DNA of 64,000 bases from Desulfuromonas sp. KJ2020 (GTDB lineage Bacteria > Desulfobacterota > Desulfuromonadia > Desulfuromonadales > SZUA-540), in the NCBI RefSeq assembly GCF_024197615.1, contig NZ_JAKUKE010000002.1, forward strand, positions 1 to 64,000, in the 5' to 3' direction. The first letter of the stretch is position 1; every line of letters starts with the position of its first letter. Of the stretch, positions 45,148-54,364 are shown piece after piece. The position numbers were made by a program, and so were the translations under genes. The notes under the pieces were generated by a model that had not been told where the DNA came from, searched no databases, and saw only the letters and a list, made by a program, of their open reading frames with translations.

Positions 45148-46134
45148 CTATTTCTTTTGGTCTTTGGCGATGAGCATTCGCCTCGCGTTGTTAACGATAA
45201 CTGCGGAGACCCCTCGGCTGCCAGCCAGGTTCTTGATATCCTTCTCCGTCAGGACATTCATGTAGCGGAGCGCCGTCGGCAACGGGGTGCGTGGATGCTC
45301 TACCAGCGCTTTTTTAATTTCATAGAGTTTGACCCACTCCCGGTTCAGGGTAATGAGCCGGATAAGCTCGTCACTGGAACTTTTGTTTTTGGCGATGGCC
45401 AGCACCTCACCATCGGTGATGCGAGGATTTTTCAGAACAGCCGCGGAGACCAGCTTGTTGGCATCCTTGATAAAAATCCCGCGCCACTCCTTGTCCCCGG
45501 TAAGAGCCATCTTGATTTTCTCGGAGACGCCCATTTCCAGGGCTTTCTGATATTTGGACAGGGAGCCCTCTTCCTCGGCATTCTCTTCGGCAGCCGCTTC
45601 GCCCTCGCGGACACCTTCGGAAGGGGGGTCTTCACCGTGAATCTCCGCCCCCCCTTCGAGAACGGCTGTCGCCCGGGGGTTGGCCTGCAGCGCCTCAAGA
45701 ACCTCGGGCGCCGTCGCCAGGAGATCCTGACGGTGGGCCAGCAGAGAAAGGAGGCGGGGACTGCCATGCCGGGCCATGTGCAGCAAGGTCGAGGGCAGCA
45801 GATTGCGGCAATCAAGCAGCACGGCCATGACCTCTTCCTCGCCCAGGCGAAGACGGGCGATGAGGTCAAGAAAACGGGGATGACGGTCGGGAACCTCAAG
45901 CAACGTTATCAGCCTGGAAGCGGAAAGAGTTCGCAAAGTAGACTTGGCGGTCTCGCGGAGTTCCCCATCCTGGCTGAACGCCAGAAAAAAGAGGAGATCG
46001 CCTTCGTCCCGGGCACCAAGATTCAGAGCTCCCCGGGCAGCTTGCACCTGCTCGCTCCGGGGAACTCCGTTTTGAACAAGACGGGCCACCTCAGGTGAAA
46101 CCTTGAGACGCACCGATTGTTTGTTATCAGTCAT
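45148..46134 (-). CDS. hypothetical helical-repeat protein
   Basis: A soluble 328-residue helical protein. Repeating Leu-rich helices (LRTLSASRLITLLEVPDRHPRFLDL, then DELIRLITLNREWVKLYEIKKAL) suggest HEAT-like or similar repeats; an acidic linker (about 165-195) separates two halves. It is eight bases upstream of the MglA-like gene and 29 bases behind the SPOR gene, so it may be a partner of the GTPase. I do not recognise a named family. Confidence 0.75.
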   Translation of the reverse strand: MTDNKQSVRLKVSPEVARLVQNGVPRSEQVQAARGALNLGARDEGDLLFFLAFSQDGELRETAKSTLRTLSASRLITLLEVPDRHPRFLDLIARLRLGEEEVMAVLLDCRNLLPSTLLHMARHGSPRLLSLLAHRQDLLATAPEVLEALQANPRATAVLEGGAEIHGEDPPSEGVREGEAAAEENAEEEGSLSKYQKALEMGVSEKIKMALTGDKEWRGIFIKDANKLVSAAVLKNPRITDGEVLAIAKNKSSSDELIRLITLNREWVKLYEIKKALVEHPRTPLPTALRYMNVLTEKDIKNLAGSRGVSAVIVNNARRMLIAKDQKK

Positions 46135-46163
46135 CGATCGCGAAAAATCCCAAAATCGCTCCC

Positions 46164-47264
46164 CTAGTTGGCAAGGGCGGTAATCATGGTTTCAAGGCCG
46201 ACCTTTTGCGCTGCCGCGGCGGCTTCCTGTGCTTTGGCCTTATCCGAAAATTGGCCGAAGCTGATCAGCATCATTTTCAGATCGACAGGACTGCGCTCTT
46301 CATCGACGTGAAGACCTTTTTCTTTCAAAGAAGCGGCGAAACGATCAGCGCGCTTCTTGTCCTGAAAGGAAGCCGCGTAAATCACCATCAACTCCCCCTT
46401 CTGGACGGCAAAGGCATCGGGAGCGAGAGGAAGAATCTCCTGCAATTTCTGACGCCCCTCATCAGGATAAAAGGCCCCGAGGCGAAGACGGATCATATCC
46501 ACCTGGCGCTGGACCGCCTTGACCTGAGGTTCGTACCCCAAGTCCTGCACCATCTTCTTGGCTCTCTCCAGACTGGCGTTGCGGGTATAGGCTCCCGCCT
46601 GAATGGTATAACGAGCGTCGGAGGCGGCCGGGGCTGTTACGGAGGCAACCGCAGCAGAGTCGGCCGATGTTTTCTCGCTCGCCGCCGGTGCCACTTCGGC
46701 AGTCTTGGCGGCCGGGGCTGCGGCTTTCACCGCCGGCGCGGTAGTCACCTCCTTGGTTTGTTCAGCTGGTTTGGCGGCTGTCACCTGGGCCTCGGCGGTC
46801 GGCTGCTTGGAAGGAGCCACCTTGGAGGCGGGCGCCTGAGTATCGGAGGAAGGCTGAGCCGTTTTGGCATCAGCAGGCGCCTGATCTGCATCCACAGTGG
46901 CCTTCTTCGATGCATCTGCCGTCTGCTGAGCCGTGGGCTCTTTTGCTTTCTCCGCTGCAGCCTTGCTTGGCTTGGCCTTGGATTCCGCCGGTCGGGCAGG
47001 CACCGCGATCGGTTGCTTCTTGGCAACCTTGGCCGTTACAGGCGGCGCCACAGGCGGCAGCATAAAGAAATAATAATAAGCTCCCGCCCCTACCGCTACC
47101 AGCAGCAGGACCAGCAGAAGCATCGGTGCGGAGCTTTTCTTCTTGCCGGCCACCTCGACACCTTCGTCCGGCAGGGGTTCGTCAAAATCGAAGCCCCCCT
47201 CATCCATGTCCGGCCCTGCCTCTTCGGATTCTTCTTCAAAATCGAAGTCGTTCTTGTCTGTCAT
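46164..47264 (-). CDS. SPOR-domain membrane protein
   Basis: A 366-residue bitopic protein. An acidic cytoplasmic head (about 1-45, Asp/Glu-rich) leads to one membrane helix (about 47-68), a long Ala/Lys/Pro-rich periplasmic linker and C-terminal SPOR sequences (YTIQAGAYTRNASLERAKKMVQDLGYEPQV and a second copy from VIYAASFQDKKRADRFAASLKEKG). SPOR domains bind denuded peptidoglycan at division sites. It opens the operon of the MglA-like GTPase. Confidence 0.85.
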   Translation of the reverse strand: MTDKNDFDFEEESEEAGPDMDEGGFDFDEPLPDEGVEVAGKKKSSAPMLLLVLLLVAVGAGAYYYFFMLPPVAPPVTAKVAKKQPIAVPARPAESKAKPSKAAAEKAKEPTAQQTADASKKATVDADQAPADAKTAQPSSDTQAPASKVAPSKQPTAEAQVTAAKPAEQTKEVTTAPAVKAAAPAAKTAEVAPAASEKTSADSAAVASVTAPAASDARYTIQAGAYTRNASLERAKKMVQDLGYEPQVKAVQRQVDMIRLRLGAFYPDEGRQKLQEILPLAPDAFAVQKGELMVIYAASFQDKKRADRFAASLKEKGLHVDEERSPVDLKMMLISFGQFSDKAKAQEAAAAAQKVGLETMITALAN

Positions 47265-47301
47265 GGGAATATTGCTCTCCTTTACATAGTTGATGGAGCC
47301 G

Positions 47302-49380
47302 TTATTCGGCTTTTTTCACATCCGCAAGAATTTTTGCCGTCAAATGGGTGGGCACCTCTTCGTAGTGCGAAAAACTCATGGTGAACAGTCCCCGGTCCGA
47401 CGTCATGGAACGAAGCTCCGGGGCATACTTAAGGACCTCGGCCATGGGCACCTGCACGGCAATGACCTGGCTGTTCGCTTTGGGTTCGACCCCGAGCACC
47501 TTGCCGCGACGCGAGTTCATATCCCCAATGATGTCCCCGATACAATCATCGGGAACGGTAATTTCCATGTGCATGATCGGTTCCAGCAGAACCGGGCTGG
47601 CCTGCTCCATTCCTTTTTTGAAGCCCATGGAGCCAGCGATTTTAAAGGCCATTTCGGAGGAATCGACCGAGTGATGGGAACCGTCGAACAGAGTCACTTT
47701 GACGTCTACCACCGGGAAGCCCCCCAGGGTGCCTTGCTGCATGGCTTCCTGCGCGCCCTTTTCGACGGCGGGGATATACTGCCTGGGCACGACCCCGCCT
47801 ACAACCTTGTCGACAAATTCGAAACCGCCGCCGCGCGGCAGCGGCTCGATCTCCAGCCAGACATCGGCGTACTGCCCCCGACCGCCCGACTGTTTCTTGT
47901 ACTTGCTCTGCAGTTTAGCCTTGCCCTTGATCGTCTCGTGGTAGGGCACCTTGGGCTGCTTGAGTTCGACCTCCACCCCGTATTTGCGTTTCATCTTTTC
48001 CACCGTCACTTCAAGATGAACCTGCCCCATGCCTTCGAGAATCATTTCATGGGTCTCTTCATCCCGGTGGATGCGCAGAGTGGGGTCTTCTTCGGTCAGT
48101 CGCTGCAAAGCATTATGGATCTTGTCTTCATCGTTTTTGCTCTTTGCCTCGATGGCGAAGGATATGACGGGGGTCAGCGGCAGAGGGCTTTCATAGAGGA
48201 TGGGTTTGCCGGCATCGCAGAGGGTGTCCCCCGTCATAGTGACCTTGAGTTTGGGAACAGCGACGATATCCCCCGCAGCGGCCACGTCGATCGCCTTCTG
48301 CTTTTTGCCCTCGAGCTCAAAGATCTGACCGATGCGTTCTGTCGTTTCCCGGTTGGGGTTGTACACCGACGAATCGGAGTTCAGCGTCCCCGAGTACACC
48401 CTGAAAAGGGTGAGCTTGCCCGTAAAGGGGTCGCTGATGGTCTTGAACACCATGGCGGAAAAAGGCTCTTCCTCGCTGGGAGAGCGCTCTTCCAGATCAC
48501 CCGTTTTTGGATTTTTCCCCACCTGGATACCCTTGTCCAGCGGCGAGGGGAGGCACCGCACGATGTAGTCGAGAAGCTGCCGCACACCGACATTGACCAG
48601 GGCGCTGCCGCAAAAGACCGGGGTAAAGACCCCGGTCAGGGTTCCCTCCCGCAGACCAAGCAGAATATCCTCGATGGAAAGAGTCTCTTCCTCCAGGTAT
48701 TTTTCCATGAGTGCATCGTCGGCATCGGCGACCGCTTCCACGAGCAGGCTCCGCAGCCGGTTGGCCTCCTCCAGATACTCCGCGGGGACGTCCTTCTCTT
48801 CGAAGGTCCCTTTCTGGTCAAATGCGTAAAAACGGGCCTTCATGTGGACCAGGTCAATGGTCCCCTTGAAATCAGCCTCAGCCCCCATGGGCATGGTGAC
48901 AATGACAGCGCGGCTTGACAGGGTTTTTTCCATGTCATCCACGGCCCGCAGAAAATCGGCACGCTCCCTGTCCATTTTGTTGACGAAGGCGATACGGGGT
49001 ACTTCAAACTCCTCAGCCCACTCCCAGATCTTTTGGGTTTGGGCCTTGACGCCTGAAATGGCGGAGACGATAAGAACCGCGCCGCCAAGTACGCGCATGC
49101 AGTTGCGGGTGTCATGCAGAAAGTTGGTGTAGCCAGGGGTGTCGACGATATGCAGGCTGTGGCCATTCCACTCACAGTGATGCAGACTGGAACTGATGGT
49201 GATGTGCCGTTTGATTTCTTCCGGCTCGAAATCCATGTTGGAGGTGCCGTCATCCACCTTGCCAAGCCGGTCGGTCATGCCGGTGTTAAACAGGATGGCC
49301 TCGGTCAACGAGGTCTTGCCCGCTCCTCCGTGCGCTACAATTCCCAGGTTCCTCAGCTTTGCAGTATCGTACTTTCCCAT
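47302..49380 (-). CDS. elongation factor G paralogue (EF-G2 type)
   Basis: A 692-residue translational GTPase with all five EF-G domains. The P-loop reads AHGGAGKTS where canonical EF-G has AHIDAGKT, and VDTPGYTNF and NKMDRERADF follow. SGGRGQYADVWLEIEPL and the final SHYEEVPTHL belong to domains IV and V. This P-loop variant marks EF-G2-like paralogues, some of which hydrolyse GTP poorly or are stress related. ATG 49380 with AAAGGAG upstream. It stands 37 bases before the SPOR gene. Confidence 0.9.
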   Translation of the reverse strand: MGKYDTAKLRNLGIVAHGGAGKTSLTEAILFNTGMTDRLGKVDDGTSNMDFEPEEIKRHITISSSLHHCEWNGHSLHIVDTPGYTNFLHDTRNCMRVLGGAVLIVSAISGVKAQTQKIWEWAEEFEVPRIAFVNKMDRERADFLRAVDDMEKTLSSRAVIVTMPMGAEADFKGTIDLVHMKARFYAFDQKGTFEEKDVPAEYLEEANRLRSLLVEAVADADDALMEKYLEEETLSIEDILLGLREGTLTGVFTPVFCGSALVNVGVRQLLDYIVRCLPSPLDKGIQVGKNPKTGDLEERSPSEEEPFSAMVFKTISDPFTGKLTLFRVYSGTLNSDSSVYNPNRETTERIGQIFELEGKKQKAIDVAAAGDIVAVPKLKVTMTGDTLCDAGKPILYESPLPLTPVISFAIEAKSKNDEDKIHNALQRLTEEDPTLRIHRDEETHEMILEGMGQVHLEVTVEKMKRKYGVEVELKQPKVPYHETIKGKAKLQSKYKKQSGGRGQYADVWLEIEPLPRGGGFEFVDKVVGGVVPRQYIPAVEKGAQEAMQQGTLGGFPVVDVKVTLFDGSHHSVDSSEMAFKIAGSMGFKKGMEQASPVLLEPIMHMEITVPDDCIGDIIGDMNSRRGKVLGVEPKANSQVIAVQVPMAEVLKYAPELRSMTSDRGLFTMSFSHYEEVPTHLTAKILADVKKAE

Positions 49381-49607
49381 AGCCGCTCCTTTCATTCCAT
49401 GACAGGTTGATGGTTTAAAGGATTCTTGCAGGAAAACAACGAACAGAGCGGCCTTGTCGGCCACCCGGGCAGAAGGAGCCTGCCCTCTCGGGGGGACCTC
49501 GCGTCCGGATGCACTAAGCGCGGAACACTACCCCTCCATCTGCTGAACATCTCATGACAAAAAAGCCGGTTACCAAATTGTAGCACGCCCGCTTGGAGCG
49601 TCAAAAA

Positions 49608-50375
49608 TCACCCTCGGTTGCGTTCGTAAATGATCCGCAGGCCTTCCAGAGTGAGAAAGGGGTCGACTTCGTCGATCGTCTGGGAAGCGGTGGCGATCTG
49701 TTCGGCCAGGCCGCCCGTAGCCATGACGTACGGTTCTTCGTTCGACTCCTGCTTCATACGCTCCACGATGCCGTCCACCAGGCCGGCATAGCCATAAAAA
49801 ATGCCGGACTGCATGCTGTTGACGGTGTTCTTGGCGATCACCTGGGGCGGACGAGAGAATTCCACCCGCGGCAGCTTGCTGGCCCGCTCGAAGAGGGCTT
49901 CGGCCGAAATCCCCATCCCGGGGGCGATGGCGCCACCCTGGTACTCGCCTCGGGCGGAAATGAAATCAAAGGTGGTCGCCGTGCCGAAATCGACGATAAT
50001 CAGGCAGCGTCGCTTCTTTTCAAAAGCGGCCACGGCATTGACGATGCGATCGGCGCCGACCTCTCGGGGGTTTTCGTATTGAATGGGCATCCCCGTCTTG
50101 ATGCCCGGCCCGACCACGTAGGGCTTGAGTTTGAAGTAATCCCGGCACAGCCCTTCCAGCGTATTGAGCATGGGCGGTACCACGCAGGAAACGATAACAT
50201 CCTTGATATCGGTGAAATGGATGCCGGAGAGATGGAACAGTTCGTGGATGATCATGGCGTATTCATCCACGGTTCGTGACTTGTCGGTGGTCACCCGCCA
50301 GCTGCGAACCAGTTCTTCCTCCCGGTACATTCCCAGAACTGTATTGGAATTGCCTACATCAATAACCAGCAGCAT
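49608..50375 (-). CDS. coaX: type III pantothenate kinase
   Basis: CoaX phosphorylates pantothenate, the first step of coenzyme A synthesis. The 255-residue protein begins [16 protein letters not shown], has [30 protein letters not shown] and [23 protein letters not shown], and later [12 protein letters not shown]. All are acetate/sugar-kinase-fold motifs of the type III enzyme. It lies 50 bases behind birA. Confidence 0.95.
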   Translation of the reverse strand: MLLVIDVGNSNTVLGMYREEELVRSWRVTTDKSRTVDEYAMIIHELFHLSGIHFTDIKDVIVSCVVPPMLNTLEGLCRDYFKLKPYVVGPGIKTGMPIQYENPREVGADRIVNAVAAFEKKRRCLIIVDFGTATTFDFISARGEYQGGAIAPGMGISAEALFERASKLPRVEFSRPPQVIAKNTVNSMQSGIFYGYAGLVDGIVERMKQESNEEPYVMATGGLAEQIATASQTIDEVDPFLTLEGLRIIYERNRG

Positions 50376-50425
50376 ATAAAGCGCATCTCCGTGAGATAGT
50401 TATGTTCCGGCAAAAACGCCAGGGG

Positions 50426-51409
50426 TCACAAAGGGCGAACGTCGCCAGCCAGCACCCGTTCGGTGGCGCCGGAATCGAGCCGCAGCAGCAGGGCGCCATC
50501 CGTGTCAATCCCGGTGACGGTTCCCTGCAGGCGGCGATCCTGAAAATCGACCTCGACCATTTTGCCCTGCCAGGCAAAAAAACGGCTCCAGGCTGCCGCG
50601 ATGGGCTTGAAGCCCTCTTGCAGATAGGTTTTGTAGAGAGCATCCAATTCCCGGTAGAGAACCCGGGCAAAAGCCAGGCGCGAGATATCCCTGCCGGTCT
50701 CTAAAGCCAGGGAGGTCGCCGGGTAGCGCAGGTCGTCCGGGAACTGGGCCTTCGTCATGTTGAGGTTGACACCAATGCCCATCACCAGATAGTGGATTCC
50801 TTCCATCTCGGCGTCGATTTCGTTGAGAATGCCGGCCACTTTTTTGCCGTCAATCAGCACGTCATTGGGCCACTTGACCTGGGGGTGAAGACCGCTTAAG
50901 TCTTCAATCGCCCGGGCGACAGCCACGGAAGAGAGAAAGGTTAACTGGGTGGCCCAGCGCGGGAGGATCGAAGGGCGCAAAAGAATACTGGTGTAGAGGT
51001 TGACCCCCTGGGGGGAGGCCCAGGGTCGGCCCAGGCGCCCTTTGCCAGCCGTCTGCTGGTCGGCGATGATCACCAGACCTTCTTCGGCGCCGGCCTTGCC
51101 GTATTCGTGGGCAACCCGGTTAGTGGAGTCGGTCTCTTCAAGGAGAACAACTTCCCGTCCAATGCAGCTTGTCTCCAGGTTAGCCTGAATTTCCGCCGGA
51201 ATGAGCGTATCGGGCGTCTGCGTCAAACGGTATCCCCGCGAGGCGGCCGATTCGATACCGTACCCCTGCTCCCTCAGCAACCCGATATGCTTCCAGACGG
51301 CCGTGCGGGAAATACCGAGGGTCTGACTTATTTCCTCGCCGGAGACGAACTGGCCCTTCCTTTGGCGAAAAACACGAAGGATGGCGTCGCGGGTTCCTGG
51401 TGTGTTCAT
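50426..51409 (-). CDS. birA: biotin-protein ligase / biotin operon repressor
   Basis: A 327-residue bifunctional BirA. The N-terminal winged helix (FVSGEEISQTLGISRTAVWKHI) binds DNA; the catalytic domain has ETDSTNR, the biotinyl-AMP loop QTAGKGRLGRPWASP, KWPNDVLIDGKKVAGIL and a C-terminal SH3-like domain. It attaches biotin to carboxylases and probably represses biotin genes. It follows nadC by 24 bases. Confidence 0.95.
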   Translation of the reverse strand: MNTPGTRDAILRVFRQRKGQFVSGEEISQTLGISRTAVWKHIGLLREQGYGIESAASRGYRLTQTPDTLIPAEIQANLETSCIGREVVLLEETDSTNRVAHEYGKAGAEEGLVIIADQQTAGKGRLGRPWASPQGVNLYTSILLRPSILPRWATQLTFLSSVAVARAIEDLSGLHPQVKWPNDVLIDGKKVAGILNEIDAEMEGIHYLVMGIGVNLNMTKAQFPDDLRYPATSLALETGRDISRLAFARVLYRELDALYKTYLQEGFKPIAAAWSRFFAWQGKMVEVDFQDRRLQGTVTGIDTDGALLLRLDSGATERVLAGDVRPL

Positions 51410-51433
51410 TGTCTTCCTGTTCCGTTTATTCGC

Positions 51434-52258
51434 TTATTGGAAGAGCATGGAAATATCCACCGCCCGGCTCGAGTGGGTAAGAGCCCCGACGGAGATGAGA
51501 TCCACCCCGGTTTCGGCAATATCCCGCACTGTTTCGAGATTGACGCCGCCCGAGGCTTCACAGAGCGCGCGACCGGCAATAAGAGCGACCGATTCGCGCA
51601 GTTCGCTCAACGACATGTTGTCGAGGAGCAGGATATCGGCGCCAGCCGCCAGCGCCTCCTTCACTTCATCCAGATTGCGGGTTTCCACTTCAATCCTGAG
51701 GGTATGAGGCACCCGCTCCCGCGCCCGTCGAACCGCCGTTTCTATGCCTCCGGCCGCGGCCACGTGGTTTTCCTTGATGAGAACGCCGTCATAAAGAGAG
51801 GTCCGATGGTTGCGGCCACCGCCCATACGCACCGAATATTTTTCCAGAACACGCAAACCAGGGGTCGTCTTACGGGTATCGACAATGGTCGCCTTGGTCC
51901 CAGCCACGGCCTTAACGAACAGGGAGGTCTGGGTAGCAATACCGCTCATGCGCTGCAGAAGGTTCAGCGCCACCCGCTCACCCTGCAGAAGCACGGCAGC
52001 GGATCCCCGCAGCCAGGCGAGAACTTCCCCACGGCGAACGGCCTGGCCGTCCTCTTTAAGTTTTTCAAAGGCGATACCGGCATCGAGAAGGGAAAAAACC
52101 CGGCCACACACGTCAATGCCGCTGAGGATAAAATCTTCCTTGGCGACCAGTTCGGCCCGACTCTGCGTTTGCGCCTCGACGGTGGCCAACGTGGTGACAT
52201 CCCCGAGGCCGATGTCCTCCTGCAGGGCATTGCGAATGATATGATCGATCTCAAACAT
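51434..52258 (-). CDS. nadC: nicotinate-nucleotide pyrophosphorylase (quinolinate PRTase)
   Basis: NadC converts quinolinate to nicotinate mononucleotide in de novo NAD synthesis. The 274-residue enzyme has EDIGLGDVTT near the start, LNLLQRMSGIATQT, VDTRKTTPGLRVLEKYSVRMGGGRNHR and LLDNMS, followed by EASGGVN. ATG 52258 follows GGGGGAAAG. It heads a cofactor operon with birA and coaX. Confidence 0.95.
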   Translation of the reverse strand: MFEIDHIIRNALQEDIGLGDVTTLATVEAQTQSRAELVAKEDFILSGIDVCGRVFSLLDAGIAFEKLKEDGQAVRRGEVLAWLRGSAAVLLQGERVALNLLQRMSGIATQTSLFVKAVAGTKATIVDTRKTTPGLRVLEKYSVRMGGGRNHRTSLYDGVLIKENHVAAAGGIETAVRRARERVPHTLRIEVETRNLDEVKEALAAGADILLLDNMSLSELRESVALIAGRALCEASGGVNLETVRDIAETGVDLISVGALTHSSRAVDISMLFQ

Positions 52259-52482
52259 ACTTTCCCCCGTGTAACGTATTGAAAACCATATTCTTATAGC
52301 ACGTTCACCAGAGCCGCCGCAACACAAAAGCCCGGCCCGAAAGGAGGAATTTACCTTTGCTTCTTTAGGTGTTATGCTATCCGCGTTTCACAAAAACCTC
52401 ACTGCATTGGCACGGCTGCGGACTGGCTTTCCCAGCCGTTTGTCTGCCGCGTACAGACTCTAAACAAAAAAGGACGGACAAC

Positions 52483-53376
52483 GTGCGATCCCTCAAAGCA
52501 TTTATCCTGGCGACCCTTATTTCTCTGGCTCTCACCGCCTGCGTCAGCAAAGCGGATTACCAGCGCAAGGCCGATCAGGCGGCTATCCTGGCAGCCAGCA
52601 TCGAAGAGCTTGAAGCGGACTACCAGTCGCTGTTGCGTATCAACGGCGACCTGCTGACCTACAACGAAAAGATTGAGGAGCAATTCGATGAAGCTCGGCT
52701 GCGAAACGATGGCCTGGAGCAGGATCTTGTGCGGGCCCGCTCTGACCTGGAGCGCATCGAGTCCGTGCTGACGGCCAGGGATGAGGAAACGGGAGAAGCC
52801 CTGGCCCAGATGCGCCAGGAGATAGATCGCCTGGAGACGGCCAACCGTGCCCTGCGGCAGGAAATCGAACAGGAGCGCATTGCCAGGGAAGCGCGCGTGG
52901 CCCACCTGAAAAGCACCTACGATGAACTTGTAGAGAAGATGGAACAGGAGATTTCCCGGGGGGAGATCACGATTTCCGAGCTCCAGGGAAAGCTGACGGT
53001 CAATATGGTGGAGCGCATCCTCTTCGATTCGGGCAAAGCCGATATCAAGCCGGCCGGAAAAGAAGTTCTCAAGCGGGTCGGCAAAGTCCTCAAGGGGGTC
53101 GACAACAAAGAAATCCGCGTGGAAGGGCATACGGATAACGTGCCCATAAGCCCCCGCTTGCAGGACATATTCCCCAGCAACTGGGAGCTTTCCACCGCCC
53201 GAGCAACGAATGTCGTACACTTTCTGCAGGAAGAGTCGAAAATCCCCGGCTCTCTTCTGGCGGCCTGCGGCTATGGCGAATTCAGACCCATTGCCAGCAA
53301 TGCCCACGCCGAAGGCCGGGCCCAGAATCGACGCATCCAGATTGTTCTCGCCCCCATAGATATATCGTCGCCCTGA
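52483..53376 (+). CDS. OmpA-family lipoprotein with coiled coil
   Basis: A 297-residue envelope protein. It starts with GTG 52483 (AGGACGG upstream) and a signal peptide ending LALTACVS, a lipobox. A coiled coil (about 25-180, many heptad Leu/Ile and Glu/Arg) is followed by an OmpA/MotB-like peptidoglycan-binding domain with VEGHTDNVPISP, NWELSTARATNVVHFL and EGRAQNRRIQI. It probably links a membrane to the cell wall. Confidence 0.88.
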   Translation: MRSLKAFILATLISLALTACVSKADYQRKADQAAILAASIEELEADYQSLLRINGDLLTYNEKIEEQFDEARLRNDGLEQDLVRARSDLERIESVLTARDEETGEALAQMRQEIDRLETANRALRQEIEQERIAREARVAHLKSTYDELVEKMEQEISRGEITISELQGKLTVNMVERILFDSGKADIKPAGKEVLKRVGKVLKGVDNKEIRVEGHTDNVPISPRLQDIFPSNWELSTARATNVVHFLQEESKIPGSLLAACGYGEFRPIASNAHAEGRAQNRRIQIVLAPIDISSP

Positions 53377-53387
53377 CCGATAGGGCT

Positions 53388-54326
53388 CTAACGTCTGGAC
53401 AGCACCGCCTGGATACCCTTGCTCATCTCCGCCTGCATGACCTCGACGTCTTTCGTCGCGGCCGTCAGGCTGGCCGATCGGCCCAGGGCCGCGAAGAAAT
53501 CCTTCATGGAGTCCTCCGATCCCGGCACCAGCTCCTCGAAGGCCTTTTCCACCAGATAAGCGCCGATCTTGCCCAGATGCTGTTCGGCCACGCCCTGGAG
53601 AAAAATCAGCAGACTCTCATTGCGTTCATCTTTGACCTTCCGTCTGGCCGCCGGCTCCGCGGGCCGTCGCCCATTTTTCGCCTCGGCTAAAACCAGATGC
53701 CAGATGGCCGTCAGTTGTCCGGCATCCATCAGGTCCTGCAGCGAGTCCTCCTCCTCAATATTGCTGGTCAGCACGTCAACTTTGGCGCCAGGCAGCCGCG
53801 CCACGGACAGGGAAGTGTCTACCGTCTTTTCCAGGTCCTTGGAGCCGTCGTGGAAAAATCCCAGGGGCTGCCCTTCGCGGTAGAAGATCAGTGCCACCCG
53901 ATTATCCGTATAGATGCGCAGACATCCGGTAATGGCGTCCTCCTTGAGACTATTGAGCAGAAGACGGATATCCATGAACCGGAGTTCCTGCCCGCGATAG
54001 AGCACTTCGCCATGCAGGAGGGCATGAATGCCCATGGCCAGTTCGGCAGACAAACGGTAAATATCCAGCATCGCCTCGCCCGAGCGGGAATGGCTGAAGA
54101 TGCGCCCAATGGCCTGATAGCCCGTGAGACGTTGGTGGCCAGTCTCATACAGAGCGCTGATCAACTTGCCCACATGAAAAATGAGGATTCCGACCCCAGC
54201 CGGCGTATCGAAACGCAGATATCCGGTAAAATGTCCCTCATGGAGCTTACCGAGCGCATCGGGAAGGTTGACCTTGGCCGGATTGAGCTTTTCTTTGACC
54301 GGATTCCCCCTGGGCAGCAAAATCAT
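53388..54326 (-). CDS. DUF4388 (PATAN-like) domain protein
   Basis: A 312-residue cytoplasmic protein with a DUF4388-type start: NLPDALGKLHEGHFTGYLRFDTPAGVGILIFHVGKLISALYE. A second similar unit is LLLNSLKEDAITGCLRIYTDNRVALIFYREGQPLGFFHDGS. These PATAN-like modules appear in bacterial signalling, often near two-component or MglA-type proteins. A helical C-terminus follows. It is last in an operon behind the methyltransferase (38-base gap). Function unknown. Confidence 0.8.
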   Translation of the reverse strand: MILLPRGNPVKEKLNPAKVNLPDALGKLHEGHFTGYLRFDTPAGVGILIFHVGKLISALYETGHQRLTGYQAIGRIFSHSRSGEAMLDIYRLSAELAMGIHALLHGEVLYRGQELRFMDIRLLLNSLKEDAITGCLRIYTDNRVALIFYREGQPLGFFHDGSKDLEKTVDTSLSVARLPGAKVDVLTSNIEEEDSLQDLMDAGQLTAIWHLVLAEAKNGRRPAEPAARRKVKDERNESLLIFLQGVAEQHLGKIGAYLVEKAFEELVPGSEDSMKDFFAALGRSASLTAATKDVEVMQAEMSKGIQAVLSRR

Positions 54327-54364
54327 GGCAATTCCTCACTAAAACCGGTTAAAAACAGCGATTT

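Noticed and set aside
47290-48918. 542-codon plus-strand frame opposite the EF-G gene
   Set aside because: Antisense to a complete translational GTPase; no motifs of its own.
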